The notes beneath the pieces are model-generated. The model was not told the origin of the DNA. It did no database searches and saw nothing but the letters and a program-made list of their open reading frames with translations. Source: Brassica napus (taxonomy: Eukaryota; Streptophyta; Magnoliopsida; Brassicales; Brassicaceae). From it: a DNA stretch of 64,000 nt. A program made the translations under genes and the position numbers. The stretch spans positions 45,703,218 to 45,767,217 of the forward strand of contig NC_063448.1 of NCBI RefSeq assembly GCF_020379485.1, given 5' to 3'. Positions 45,359 through 59,800 of the stretch are shown here, piece by piece; the first letter of the stretch is position 1; the number at the start of each line of letters is the position of its first letter.

Positions 45359-48300
45359 TTATGCTAATATTAAGCAATATTTTATTTATTAAAATAAAAA
45401 ATAAAAATCTAAAAAATTAAATATATCTCCTACTTGATATAGTTACAATATAAATTAGTGGTGGGATTATGATGTTTTAGCGGTTCACAAAATGTTTTCC
45501 CCGATTGAGAAGTTACTTTTCTCGGAAAAGGGTTACCATGTACTTCGATTTATTATTATTAGTGACCTAATTTAAAAAAAAATATTTTAGATAATAAAAA
45601 AAATTAGGTATGTTTCATAAAAACATGTTTGGTTAGTTAAATGAATATTTGGATTATGACTTTTTAAAAACAATTGTCTCAAAATTTATTAAAATCTAAT
45701 TGTTGATGAGTAAATAACTATGTTAATTTATTAATTGATAAAAGGCAATTCAAAAGCATATAAACAAACTGTTTATCAACAATATGTGTATTAATTGTGG
45801 ATTATTCTTACCACATTTTATTTTAAATAGAACTTTGTAAGCTTATTATAAGCCAAAACTGAATTGGTCCGGCAAGAAAGAAACGAAAATTGACCAATGT
45901 TTTTAAGAACCTTTTATAATCTATTATAAAATTAGATGTATATGCTATTTTATGTTTTGACATACTTTATGAATTTTCTAAATAAATTTTAGTGTTATGT
46001 TTTAAGATAGTTAACATATATATCAAGTTAGCTAATTTTAGTTCATATTTTGAAATTAATTTATAGATTTACTTTCGAAATTTTAAGATTTATAAAAATA
46101 TTAAACAATGATATTGATTTAGAATATTTTTCATATTTTTATTTATATATGAATATTTTTAATAGTATATAGCCCTTATCGTAATATTGGCTGTGGACAT
46201 AATTTGTTTTTTTCTTGTTAAACTCTTTTTATGTTAAGTTTTCAAGAATTTAGTATAAATACCAATATAATTTTTAAGATAATTAATACATTAGTTAATT
46301 TATCATTTTTATAATTTTGTATTTATTTTTATTTTACTTTCACATACATGATTATTAGAACATTTTTTTATGTTGATTTCTTTTTTAAAATGTTATTTTT
46401 GTTCGATAAAATTTTATTTTTAATTTTTAAATATTTAGTTTAAAAATAAAGTTAATTATTTCTGGCAAAAAAATTTAAACTTATTTAATTTTATTTTGAG
46501 AGAAATAAAATATCTGAATTTTTATATTTAAAAATATCAAATTAACATTTTGAGAATACATATTATTAATAATTATTTTAGCTTCTATGTGACCACTTTA
46601 AATAACATATAGCCTCAATTTTTAAATCATATGTGCTTTAGATTCATATTTTCTTTATTATTTCAAATTCTTTTATTTTTTAATATTATATTTTGTACGT
46701 AAAATTTATGTTATTCTTCCAAATATTTAGTTTATATATCAATATGATTCCTTTAATGATTTTGGCTTTTTCTAAATTTTACATTGATTATGAAAGAAAC
46801 AATTTTTGAAAGTTCTATAAGTAATATATAAAATGTGATTAACATATTTTTCTTGGTGCTTCAAGATAATATATGGATATTCTCAATAATTTACGGCATC
46901 AAATTATATATAATATATGTTATTTGTGAATATTTTCAGTTACTTCTGTTTTTTAAAGCATATAGACCATATCATATTAAATGTTACATACATAATTATA
47001 TTTTTAGTAATAATAGGCGATCAATACCAATTCCTATAAGGTACGTGAACAATCTCTTATTATATTAAGTTTTCAATAATTAGCTACAAATATCAATCTA
47101 ACTTTAAAGATAAGTTTTACAAATTTTAATTTATCTTTTTATAGTTTTGTGCTGATTTTTATTTATTTTTACATACGTGATTATTTATAAATATGCTTTT
47201 TAAAACTTTGTTTCTTTTTGAATATTTTTATTTTTGTTAATTTTTTGTTTAATTTCAAATATATAATTATTTTATATATCAAGTTAATTATCTTTAATAA
47301 TATTTTTATTTACTTTATCAAATTAAGATGCTGACTTTTATATTATTATAATGATATTTTTAAATTCTATGTGAACACTTAAATAATATATATCCTCAAT
47401 TTTGAAATCATATGTTATTTAGATTCATATGTAATGAAAAAGTGATTTAGATTTACATTGTCTTTATTATTTGAAATCCTTATATTTTTAAGATTATTTT
47501 TGTTACTTAATTTTATGTTGATCTTCCAAACATTTACTTCTTATAATAAACTGATTCTTTTAGTTATTTGGCAATTTTGCTTACAAAATTTATTATTTAT
47601 ATTTTTTTGAAAGAAATAGCTTCCATTTTGAAATCATATTTTTTTAGATTCATATGTAATGAAAACTGCTTTAGATTCATATTGTTTTTATTATTTTAAA
47701 ATCTTGTATTCTTTAAGATTTGTTTTGTTAGTTGATTTTATGTTGGTCTTTCAAAGGTTTACTTTATATATCAAATTGATTCCTTTAATAATTTTTCATT
47801 TTCACTAAATTGAATAGTAGTTTCCTTTTTATTTTGAAATAAACATTTTTTGAAAATCTTGAAATTTTTAAAATAATAATTAAAATGGTAATTTGACATA
47901 TTTTGGTGCTTTAAAATAATATGTGGATATTCTCAATGATTTATTGCATAAAATTACATATAGTACATATTTTTGTTGAATATTTTCAGTAGTATATAAC
48001 CTAAATTTTGTAAATCATATGTTTTAGATTTATATAGTTATAATTGTTTGAAAGTATTGCATTTTTAAATTAACTATTATATTTGTTTGTTATTTTTATG
48101 TTAATTTTTGAAACTTTATTTTATATAGTATAGATTTGTACATGATGTTTTTAACTTTGTAAGTTTAACTTATTTGATAGTTATTTATATTTTATTTTGA
48201 AATAAAAAATTTCGTAATATTAACATTTTTAGAAATACCAAATTGAAAAACGATTTGGTATATTTTTGGTGCTTTAAAATAATATGTTAACATTTTCAAT

Positions 48301-48687
48301 GATTTATAATATCAACTTATATTTAGTATATGTTAGTTTGAATATTTTCAATAGTATATAACCTAAACTTTGAAAATTATGAGTTTAAATTTAGATTTAT
48401 ATAGTTATACTTGTTTGAAAGTCTTGTATTTTTAAATTAATTATTCTTTTCGTTATTTATTTTTTAATTTTCAAAAAATATTAAACATTATGTTAACTTA
48501 ATATAGTATTTATATTTTTATAAATTTACCTTATTCGATATTGATTTATATTTTAGTTTGAAATAAACATTTTTTTGGTAATATTAACATTTTTAAAAAT
48601 AGTAAACTTGTTATACTACGATTGGTCGTTTAAATCCTACGTGGACGCTCTCGATGGTTTATAGCCTCAACTTTTATATAGTATAGA
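44448..48687 (-). mobile_element. Helitron unit D (non-autonomous), about 4.2 kb
   Basis: On the minus strand the unit begins TCTATACTATATAAAAG at 48687 and ends CTAG at 44448, preceded by a CGCGCG-containing short stem, and followed by T, matching Helitron rules (5' TC, 3' hairpin plus CTRR, insertion between A and T). The interior is extremely AT-rich and has no Rep/helicase or other gene. It is the most diverged of the four units. A (TA)n run lies at about 45319-45352. Confidence 0.65.
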
Positions 48688-51600
48688 CTAGGAGTTAAAT
48701 CGCGCTACGCGCGGAGCTATTTTGATTTTCAAATGTTAGCTATATAGTTTTTTTTTACATTGTATTACGAAGAACAACAAAATTCTGAATTATATGTTTG
48801 TGTGAATATATATTTCCTTAGGAAAAAACTGAAAACTATACATTTTTCAGATAGATGTTTTATATAGTTTTTCATTTCTTATATTGTATATTTACTTATT
48901 ATTTAGTTTTTCTTATATAGTAGGACATTTCTCTCAAATTGTTTTTAAGTTTTTGTCACAAAAATAACGTTGAATAAGTAAAATGACCAAAATAGCCACC
49001 TTTTATTTTGAAAATTTTAATTTTAATTTTTTTTAATTTGAAATCCTATCCTTAAAACCCCACCCTTAACTCTAAACCCTAAATCTAGATTAGTTAACCC
49101 TACGGTATAAAAGTATTTTTACTCTTTAGTCATTTTTCTTATTAAGACTATTTTCTGACAAAAACTTAAACTGAGCGTCTTAAGGAATTTCCCTATATTG
49201 TATATTTATTTATTATATTTTTTTTGCTTTTATATCATAAGGTAAAATTACAATAGATATTTAATGTAATATTTCTACGTCTTATATTGTATACTTGCTT
49301 ATTATTTATTTAACTATACATTTTCCATTTAATTATACATTTTTGAGATAGATGTATAATTTTTTTTATATTGTATATTTACTTACTATTTTTCTTTTAT
49401 TATTTTGTATATTTACTTTTTCTAAATTTCTTGCTTTTATATCAATGATAATATTATGATATATATTTAATGTAATATTTTTATTTTTTATATACTATAT
49501 TTACTAATTATTTATTTTTTCTTATATTTTTACTTATTATAATATGTAACATTTCTATCTTTTATATTGCATATTTACTTAATATTTATTTCTTCATATA
49601 TAGTATATATATTTACTTATAAAAGTATTTGTAAATAATAAAAATGTAAAAAAATACATTTTCGGATAGATGTTTGATGTTAGTTTTTATTTCTTATATT
49701 GTATATTTACTTATTATTTATTTTTTCTTATATGGTATATTTACTTTTTTTTCTTCTAATGTTATGATAGATGCTTAATGTAATATTTTTATTTCTTATA
49801 CTTAATTATTGTTGTCAAAATCAATATACTTAATTATTATTTATTTTACTACATTTTTCAGATTGATTTTTAATTTAATTTTTTCAGTTATAATATTGTA
49901 TATTTACTTATTGTGTATTTTTCCTTATATTGTATATTTATTAATTCTAATATTACGATAGATGTTTAATATAATATTTCTATTTGTTAAATTGTATATT
50001 TACTTATTATTCATTTTACTAAACATTTTCTTTAGAGAGATGTTTAATTTAGTTTTTTAATTTCTTAATTATATTTTACCTATTGTTTATTTTTTTATAT
50101 TGTATATTTATTTATTTTAATTTTCTTCCTTTTATACCAAATAATAGTATTATGATAGAGGTTTAACGTGATATTTATATTTCTTATATTGTACGTTTCT
50201 TTTACATATATTGTATGCTTGTTTTACTTATATTGTATATTTACTTAAAAAATATTTGGAAATAATAAAAATGTAAAACTATACATTTTTCAGATAGATG
50301 TTTAATGTAGTGTTTCTATTTTTTATATTGCATATTTACTTATCTAATTGTTTTTTTCTTTTATATCAAATTGTAATATTATTATAGATGTTTAAAGTAA
50401 TATTTCTATTTCTTATATTATATATTTACTTATTATTTATTTTATAATATATTTTTCAGATAGATGTTTAATGTATTTTTTGTATTTCTTATATTGTATA
50501 TTTACTTATTATTTTTTTATGTTTTATATTTACTTATTGTAATATTATAATAAATGTTTAGTGTAATATTTGTATATTGTATATTCACTTATTATTTATT
50601 TAACAATGCATTTTCATATATATGTTTAATTTACTTTTTCCATTTTATATATTGTATATTTACTTATTCTATTTTTCTTGCTTTTATATCAAATGATAAT
50701 ATTATGATATATGTTTAATGTAATATTTCTATTTATTATATTATATATTTACTTATTATTTATTTTTCTTTATATTGTATATTTAATTATTATTGTTTAA
50801 TGTAATGTTTCTATTTCTTATATTGTTTATTTACTTATTATTTATTTTCTAATTTTTAAATAATGATGACTCGTCTCATGGGAGAAATTGTTTTTGCTGA
50901 TGTGAACCCTATATGTAGCCTCAAAATGTTTCTTTTATTAGTATGTATTTCTACAAATGTATATTTACTTATTGTGCATTTTTTCTTATATTGTATATTT
51001 ACTTATTCTAATATTACGATAGATGTTTAATATAATATTTCTATTTTTTAAAATTGTATATTTACTTATTATTTATTTTTCTAAACATTTATTTTCACAC
51101 AAACGTTTAATTTAGTTTTTAATTTCTTAATTGTATTTTACCTATTGTTTATTTTTTGTTATATTGTATATTTACTTATTTTAATTTTCTTGTTTTTATA
51201 TCAAATGATAATATTATGATAGAGGTTTGAAGTAATATTTATATTTCTTATATTGTATGCTTGTTTGACTTATATTTTATATTTACTTATAAAATATCTG
51301 GAAATAATAAAAATGTAAAACTATACATTTTTTAGATAGATTTTTAATATAGTTTTTCCATTTCTTATATTGTATATTTACTTTTTTATTGTATATTTAC
51401 TTATCTAACTGTTTTACTTTTATATCAAATTCTAATATTACGATAGATGTTTGATGTAATATTTCTATTACTTATATTGTATATTTACTTATCTAACTTT
51501 TTATTGTAATATACTTTTCAGATAGATGTTTAATGTATTTTTTGTATTTTTTATATTGTATATTTACTTATTCTTTATTTTTCTTATGTTTTGTATTTAC

Positions 51601-52551
51601 TTATTGTAATATTATAATTAATGTTTAATGTAATATTTTATATTGTATAATTACTTATTATTTATTTAACTATACATTTTTCAGTTATATGTTTAATTTA
51701 GTTTTTTCCATTTTTTATATTGTATATTTACTTACTGTTTACCTTTTCTTATTTTGTATATTTGTTTATTCTAAATTTCTTGCTTTTATATCACTGATAA
51801 TATGACGATATATATCTAATGTAATATTTTTATTTCTTATATACAATATTAACTTATTATTTTTTTTTTCTTATATTTTATATTATTTATTCTAATATTA
51901 CGATAAATATTTAATATAATATTTATATTTCTTATGTTGTGTATTTAGTTATAATTTATTCTACTATAAATTTTTCATATATATGTTTAATTTAGTTTTT
52001 TTTATTTCTTAATTGTATATTTACTTATAATTTATTTTTCTTATATTGTATATTTACTTATTAGTTTAATGTATTGTTTCTGTTTATTTATTTACATATT
52101 ATTTATTTTTTCTTATATTGCAAATTTACTTATTATTTATTTTCTATTTTTTAGATAATAATGTCACGCGTCATCTTTCGGGAGAATTTTTTTCGCCGAT
52201 GTGAACGCTCTATGGAGCCTCAAAAGGTCCCTTTTATTAGTAGAGATTACTATATATATCTAATGTAATATTTTTATTTCTTATATACTATATTTACTTA
52301 TTTTTTTATTTTTATATTTTATATTTATTTATTCTAATATTACGATAAATATTTAATATAATATTTCTATTTCTTATATTGTGTATTTAGTTATTATTTA
52401 TTCTTCTATATATTTTTCCTTATATTGCAAATTTATTTATTATTTATTTTCTATTTTTTAAATAATAATGTCATGTGTCATTTTTTGGAAGAATTTTTTT
52501 CGCTGATGTGGACGCTCTATGGAGCCTCAAAAGGTCCCTTTTATTAGTAGA
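48688..52551 (-). mobile_element. Helitron unit C (non-autonomous), about 3.9 kb, rich in internal repeats
   Basis: Minus-strand 5' end TCTACTAATAAAAGGGACC at 52551; 3' end with the hairpin CGCGCGTAGCGCG and ATTTAACTCCTAG ending at 48688, directly abutting the 5' TC of unit D. The 5' part (51800-52247) is repeated in shortened form at 52247-52551. The interior consists of TTATATTGTATATTTACTTA-type repeats. No coding sequence. Confidence 0.75.
49200..52140. repeat. Minisatellite-like interior of Helitron unit C
   Basis: The string TATTGTATATTTACTTATTAT and variants, alternating with TAATATTACGATAGATGTTT and AATGTAATATTTCTATTTCT, recurs dozens of times with a loose period of roughly 100-200 bp. 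This explains the low complexity and lack of ORFs. Confidence 0.75.
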
Positions 52552-52553
52552 AA

Positions 52554-55500
52554 TTAGGGATTAACCTGGGCTAAGCCCGATATTTTTATTTTTTTCTAAT
52601 TTACGTTGTTAAATTATTTATATTTAGGTTATGATATATATTTATATAAATGTTAAGATGCATGTCATAGTTAAAATTTATCTTTAAATTTTAACACGTT
52701 AAATTAACGTATTTTTTACTATTTAAATATTTTTTTTGTAATTTTCTTGGCTATCTAGTTATCATATTTAGCAAAACTATATATTGAGTGTTGTAATAAA
52801 TGTTTTAGATATTTAATTAAACTGAAGAGTATTTTCGGATCGACCACATGCTCAACAATCGATCGATCCGTAAAAAGATGGTCGATCTCCTTGGCCAGGT
52901 AAGTACAATTTTAGCAAAAAAATCTTTGATTTTCAAATATTAAGTATATAACTATTCTTTTGAATATTATTTTTTTGAATTGTATTTTTTGATTAAATTA
53001 TTGTATTATAACGTTTATGTAAATATTTTTTGTGATGTTTGAATTTGTGTTGTTAGTATACTTAACCTAGATGATATTGATGTTTAACAATTTATTTTTT
53101 CTGGAAATAAAAAATAATGATATATCAAAACGTATCTAATACTTGTTAAATGATAGTATAATGTAAATTACATCCATTATTTGAAAATAACCTTTTGTTG
53201 TTTTTATTTTTTTTAAATCAGAAATTATTTTTATTTAAAAACATTATTAATATATAATATAATAGTTTAAGTTTGGAAGATTAATCTATATATATAAATT
53301 ATGTATATTTAAAAAAATAATAATTTAAGATATTATATATTGAGTAACTAAATAAAAGCTGAATTTTTTATCTTGAAAATGAAATATTTAAATTTTTATC
53401 TTCAAGTTATACTCACCAATCCAGCATTGATATTTATAACTCAGTATGTTTTTTTTAAAAAAACTTAGTTTTAAGTAATAAACTAATTTAATAAATTAAA
53501 ATCATCACCTATAATATTCTGTAAACTATATTTGAAAACTCTCTAAAATTATATTTTGAGGATAATATTACTATTATTTAATTTAAGTTATTTTAAGCAT
53601 AATATATGCTAAACCAACTTAAATTATATTTACAATAGGACCATCCTAAACTGGTTAATAAACCAAAAAAATACTAAACCAACATGAACCAATACCTGAT
53701 TCGGCGAGGAAAGAAGTGTTTCGGGATAAACGTTTGAATGGTTATTAACAGTAATGGTTTGATCATGAAAGAGTTAGTATGAATATTAACAATAAAATTA
53801 TGGATTAGATTAATTTAAATTTGTAAGAATACCTTTGAGTCTATGAAAATCAATTCAATTCCCATGAATAAGTTTGGCTTTTGGAAGTTGCGGGTTTCCC
53901 AACAATGAATCCACCTAACAAAAAGTTCGTTGTTATAAAAAATCTCCTTCAAGGTCATTAAAGGTTTTTGGAACGGCAAGAGTTGAAGGTGGAACCATTT
54001 TTTTGCTCGAGTGCTTTGAAGTTTTCCTTGATAGTGTGAGGTTGATATTGATGGAATAATGAATTTTGTAGGGACTTTTTTGATGTAAAACTATACATTT
54101 TTATTTTCTTTTGTTTAATGTGGTATTTCCATTTTTATATAATTTACTACCATTTTAAGATAGATGTACAGTTTAAGATAGATGTTTAAATCTTAAAATA
54201 CTTTTTTCCAATTTTTTAAATGTTTATTTCCATTTCTTATATTTTTTATTTACGTAATATCTATATTTTATATTTTAAAATATGTATTTAAATCTTAATG
54301 TACTTTATCCATTTTTTTAAAATTGTGTATTTACTTATATTATATATTTTACATTTTAAGATAGAAGTTTAATGCTTAATGAACTTTTTCCTTTTTTTTA
54401 AAAAAAATTGTGTATTTACTTATTATTATATATATAATTCATATATTATATATTTATATTATTTACTTATTATTTATTTTCCTGTATATGTATTTCTATT
54501 TCTTGTACTTTTTATTTAATTAATATCTCTATTTTACATTTTAAGATAGATGTCTAAATCTTAATGTATATTTTCTATTTTCTTTAAATTGTATATTTCC
54601 ATTTGTTATACTTTCTATTTACGTAATATCTATATTTTAAATTTTAAGATATATTTTTAAATCTTAATGTAATTTTCCATTTTTAAATTACGTATTTACT
54701 TATATTATATATTTACTTATTATTTATTTTTCTTTATATTGTGTATTTCTATTTCTTATACTTTCTATTTACTAATAATTTTATATTTTAAGATAGATTT
54801 ACATTTTAAGATAGATGTTTAAATACCAATGTACTTTTTCCATTTTGTTAAATTGTGTATTTCCTTTTCTTATACTTTCTATTTGCATAATATCTATATT
54901 TTACATTTTAAGATAGATGTTTAAATATTAATATACTTTTTCCATTGTTTTTAAGTTGTGTATTTCTTTTTCTTATACTTTCTATTTACTTAATATCTAT
55001 ATTTTACATTTTAAAATAGATGTTTAATATTTAATGTACTCTTTCCATATTTTAAAAATTGTGCATTTACTGTATATATAATTCAAATATTTATATATTT
55101 ATAATATTTACTTATTATTTATTTTTCTATATATTGATTGTTAATAATATGATAATTATATTTTACATTTTAAAATATAAAATATAGATATTTTTCTTAT
55201 ACTTTATATTTAGTTAATATCTATATTTTATATTTTAAGATAGATGTTTAAATCTTAATGTTTTTTCCATTTTTAATGTAAAACGGCAATGTTTAATAGA
55301 GAATTTGGACAAATAGTCAAATAGTTATATTTATGTTTTTTTCTTTTTTTATAAAATGGTAACGTTACATTATGGAGATAAGATGTTTTTAAGTGAAAAA
55401 TGGTAATCTTACATATGTTTATTGTAGTTTTTTCATTTTTTATGTTGTATGTTACATATTATTTTTATTTTTAAATGTAAAATGGTAATCGTACATATGT

Positions 55501-56835
55501 TTAATGTAGTATTTCCATTTTTTATGTTGTATGTTTACATATTATTTATTATTTTCAAAATTATATATAATGTTTTTTTTTTACAAAATAGTATTGTTAC
55601 ATTATGGAGATAAGCCGTCTTTTTTTTAGTGAAAAATGGTAATCTTACATATATTTAATGTAGTATTTCCATTTTTTATGTTGTATGTTTACATATATTT
55701 ATTATTTTCGAAATTATAAAAGAAACCTTTTGAGGCTCCATGGAGCGTCCACATCAGCAAAAAAACCTTCCGAAAGATGACACGTGGCATAAAATATAGT
55801 TTTATATTTTAATATTACTAATTTCGAAAATTATAAATAATATGTAAACATGTAGCATAAAAACGGAAAAACTACATTAAACATATGTAAGATTACCATT
55901 TTTCACTTAAAAAAACACAGCTTATCTCCATAATGTAACATTACCGTTTTATAAAAAAACAAAAAAAATTATATATAATTTCGAAAATAATAAATATATG
56001 TAAACATACAACATAAAAAATAGATATACTACATTAAACATATGTAAGATTACCATTTTTCACTAAAAAAAAGACGGATTATCTCTATAATGTAACATTA
56101 CTATTTTGTAAAAAAAAATATTATATATAATTTTTAATAGAAGAACTTGGACAAATAGTCAAATAGTTATATTTATGTTTTTTTTTTCTTTTTTTATAAA
56201 ATGGTAATGTTACATTATGGAGATAATCCATTTTTTTTAGTGAAAAATGGTAATCTTACATATGTTTAATGTAGTTTTTCCATTTTTTTATTTTGTATGT
56301 TTACATATTATTTTATTTTTAAATATAAAATGGTAAACTTACATATGTTTAATGTAGTATTTCCATTTTTTATGTTGTATGTTTACATATTATTTATTAT
56401 TTTCGAAATTATATATAATGTTTTTTTTACAAAATAGTAATGTTTCATTATGGAGATAAACCGTCTTTTTTTTAGTGAAAAATGGTAATCTTACATATGT
56501 TTAATGTAGTATTTCCATTTTTATGTTGTATGTTTACATATATTTATTATTTTCGAAATTATATATAATTTTTTTGTTTTTTTTTATAAAACGATAATGT
56601 TACATTATGGAGATAAGCCGTATTTTTTAAGTGAAAAAAGGTAATCTTAAATATGTTTAATGTAGTTTTTCCGTGTTTTATACTGTATGTTTACATGTTA
56701 TTTATAATTTTCGAAATTAGTAATATTAAAATATAAAACTATATTTTATGCCACGTGTCATATTTTGGGAGATTTTTTTTTTTGCTGATGTGGACGCTCC
56801 ATGGAGCCTCAAAAGGTCCCTTTTATTAGTATAGA
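52554..56835 (-). mobile_element. Helitron unit B (non-autonomous), about 4.3 kb
   Basis: Minus-strand 5' end TCTATACTAATAAAAGGGAC at 56835; 3' end has a hairpin-like CGGGCTTAGCCCAGG and ends CTAA at 52554. Two bases separate it from unit C. The 3' two thirds (52554-55300) match unit A (56836-59530) almost base for base, including the block TTCGGCGAGGAAAGAAGTGT (53700 and 57967). The 5' third contains an inverted duplication (about 55560-56110). Confidence 0.88.
55560..56110. repeat. Large inverted repeat inside Helitron unit B
   Basis: The stretch TTTTATGTTGTATGTTTACATATATTTATTATTTTCG (about 55670-55710) appears as its complement around 55985-56020, and the Helitron 5'-end motif GGCTCCATGGAGCGTCCACATCAGC occurs at 55733-55757 in the opposite orientation to the unit's own 5' end (56780-56805). 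The flanking ATCTCCATAATGTAACATTAC / GTTACATTATGGAGATAA blocks are mirrored as well, so the region could form a long hairpin. Confidence 0.75.
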
Positions 56836-59800
56836 CTAGGGATTAACCCGGGCTACGCCCGGGATTTTTATTTTTTTCTAATTTAAATGTTAAATTATTT
56901 ATATTTAGGTTATGATATAGATTTATATAAATGTTAAGATGCATGTCATAATTAAAATTTATTTTTAAATTTTAACACGTTAAATTAACATTATTTTTAC
57001 TATTTAAATATTTTTTGTAATTTTGTTGGCTATCTAGTTATCATATTTAACAAAACTATCTGTTGAGTGTTAGAATAAATGTTTTAGATATTTAATTAAA
57101 CTGCAGAGTATTTTTGGATCGACCACATGCTAAACAATCTATCGACCCGTAAAAATATGGTCGATCTCCTTGGCCAGTTAAGTACAATTTTAGCAAAAAT
57201 ATCTTTGATTTTCAAATATTAAGTATATAACTATTCTTTTGAATATTGTTTTTTTGAATTGTATTTTTTGATTAAATTATTGTATTATAATGTTTATGTA
57301 AATATTTTTTGTGATGTTTGAATTTGTGCTGTTAGTATACTTAACCTAGATGATATTGATGTTTAACAATTTTTTTTTTCTGGAAATAGAAAATAATGAT
57401 ATATCAAAACGTATCTAATACTTGTTAAATGATAGTATAATGTAAACTACATCCATTATTTGAAAATAACCATTTTTTTTTTAATTTTTTTTAAATCAGA
57501 AATTATTTTTATTTAAGAACATTATATAATATAATAGTTTAAGTTTGGAAGATTAATCTATATATATAAATTATGTATATTTAAAAAAAAAAAATTTAAG
57601 ATATTATATATTGAGTAACTGAATAAAGCTGAATTTCTTATCATGAAAATGAAATATTTATATTTCTGTCTTCATGTTATACTCACCAATCCAGCATTGA
57701 TATTTATAACTCAGTATGTTTTTGAATAAACTTAGTTGTAAGTAACAAACGAATTTAATAAATTAAATTCATCACTTATAATGTTCTGTAAACTATATTT
57801 GAAAACTCACTCAAATTATATTTTAAGCATAATATTACTATTATTTAATTTAAGTTATTTTAAGCATAATATATGCTAAACCAACTTAAATTATATTTAC
57901 AATAGGACCATCCTAAACCGGTTAATAAACCAAAAACAATACTAAACCAACATGAACCAATACCTGATTCGGCGAGGAAAGAAGTGTTTCGGGATAAACG
58001 CTTGAGGTTATTAACTGTAATGGTTTGATCATGAAAGAGTTAGTATGAATATTAACAATAAAATTATGGATTAGATTAATTTAAATTTGTAAGAATAACT
58101 TTGAGTCTTTGAAAAGCAATTCAATTCCCATGAATACGTTTAGCTTTTGGAAGTTGCGGGTTTTCCAACAATGAATCCACCTAACAAAAAGTTCGTTGTT
58201 ATAAAAAATCTCCTTCAAGGTCATTAAAGGTTTTTGGGACGGCAAGAGTTGATGGTGGAACCATTTTTTTGCTCGAGTGCTTTGAAGTTTTCCTTGATAG
58301 TGTGAGGTTGATGTTGATGGAATAATGAATTTTATAGGGACTTTCTTGATGTAAAACTACACATTTTTTTTTTTTTTGTTTAATGTGGTATTTCCATTTT
58401 TATATAATTTACTACTATTTTAAGATAGATGTACATTTTAAGATAGATGTTTAAATCTTAATGTACTTCTTCCATTTTTTAAAATGTTTATTTCCATTTC
58501 TTATATTTTTATTTACGTAATATCTATATTTTATATTTTAAAATAGATATTTAAATTTTAATGTACTTTTTCCATTTTTTTAAATTGTGTATTTACTTAT
58601 ATTATATATTTTACATTTTAAGATAGATGTTTAATGCTTAATGAACTTTTTTCCATTTTTAAAAAAAAATTGTGTATTTACTTATTATTATATATATAAT
58701 TCATATATTATATATTTACATTATTTACTTATTATTTATTTTCCTGTATATGTATTTCCATTTCTTGTACTTTTTATTTACTTAATATCTCTATTTTACA
58801 TTTTAAGATAGATGTTAAATCTTAATGTATATTTTCCATTTTCTTTAAATTGTATATTTCCATTTGTTATACTTTCTATTTACATAATATCTATATTTTA
58901 AATTTTAAGATATATTTTTAAATCTTAATGTAATTTTCCATTTTTAAATTTCGTATTTACTTATATTATATATTTACTTATTATTTATTTTTCTTTATAT
59001 TGTGTATTTCTATTTCTTATACTCTCTATTTACTAATAATTTTATATTTTATGATAGATTTACATTTTAAGATAGATGTTTAAATACTAATGTATTTTTT
59101 CTATTTTTTTAAATTGTGTATTTCCTTTTCTTATAGTTTCTATTTGCTTAATATCTATATTTTACATTTTAAGATAGATGTTTAAATATTAATATACTTT
59201 TTCCATTGTTTTTAAGTTGTGTATTTCTTTTTCTTATACTTTCTATTTACTTAATATCTATATTTTACATTTTAATATAGATGTTTAATATTTAATGTAC
59301 TCTTTCCATATTTTAAAATTTGTGCATTTACTTATTATTGTATATATAATTCATATATTTATATATTTATAATATTTCTTATTATTTATTTTTCTATATA
59401 TTGAGTATTTCTCTTTCTTATATTTTATATTTAGTTAATATCTATATTTTATATTTTAAGATAGATGTTTAAATCTTAATGTTTTTTTCATTTTTAATGT
59501 AAAACGGCAATGTTTAATAGAAGAACTTGGACAAATAGTCAAATAGTTATATTTATGTTTTTTTTTTTATAAAATGGTAATGTTACATTATGGAGATAAC
59601 CGTTTTTTTTAGTGAAAAATGGTAATCTTACATATGTTTAATGTAGTTTTTTCATTTTTTTTATGTTGTATGTTTACATATTATTGTCATTTTTAAATGT
59701 AAAATGGTAATCTTACGTATGTTTAATGTAGTATTTCCATTTTTTATGTTGTATGTTTACATATTATTTATTATTTTCGAAATTATATATAATATTTTTT

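Noticed and set aside
46835..47068. 77-codon ORF in the AT-rich interior of Helitron unit D
   Set aside because: Composition is that of random AT-rich DNA and nothing around it supports a gene.
48900..52200. Regularly repeated TTATATTGTATATTTACTTATT units as a CRISPR-like array
   Set aside because: This is a plant nuclear Helitron interior; repeats are diverged, spacers are not unique and there are no cas genes.
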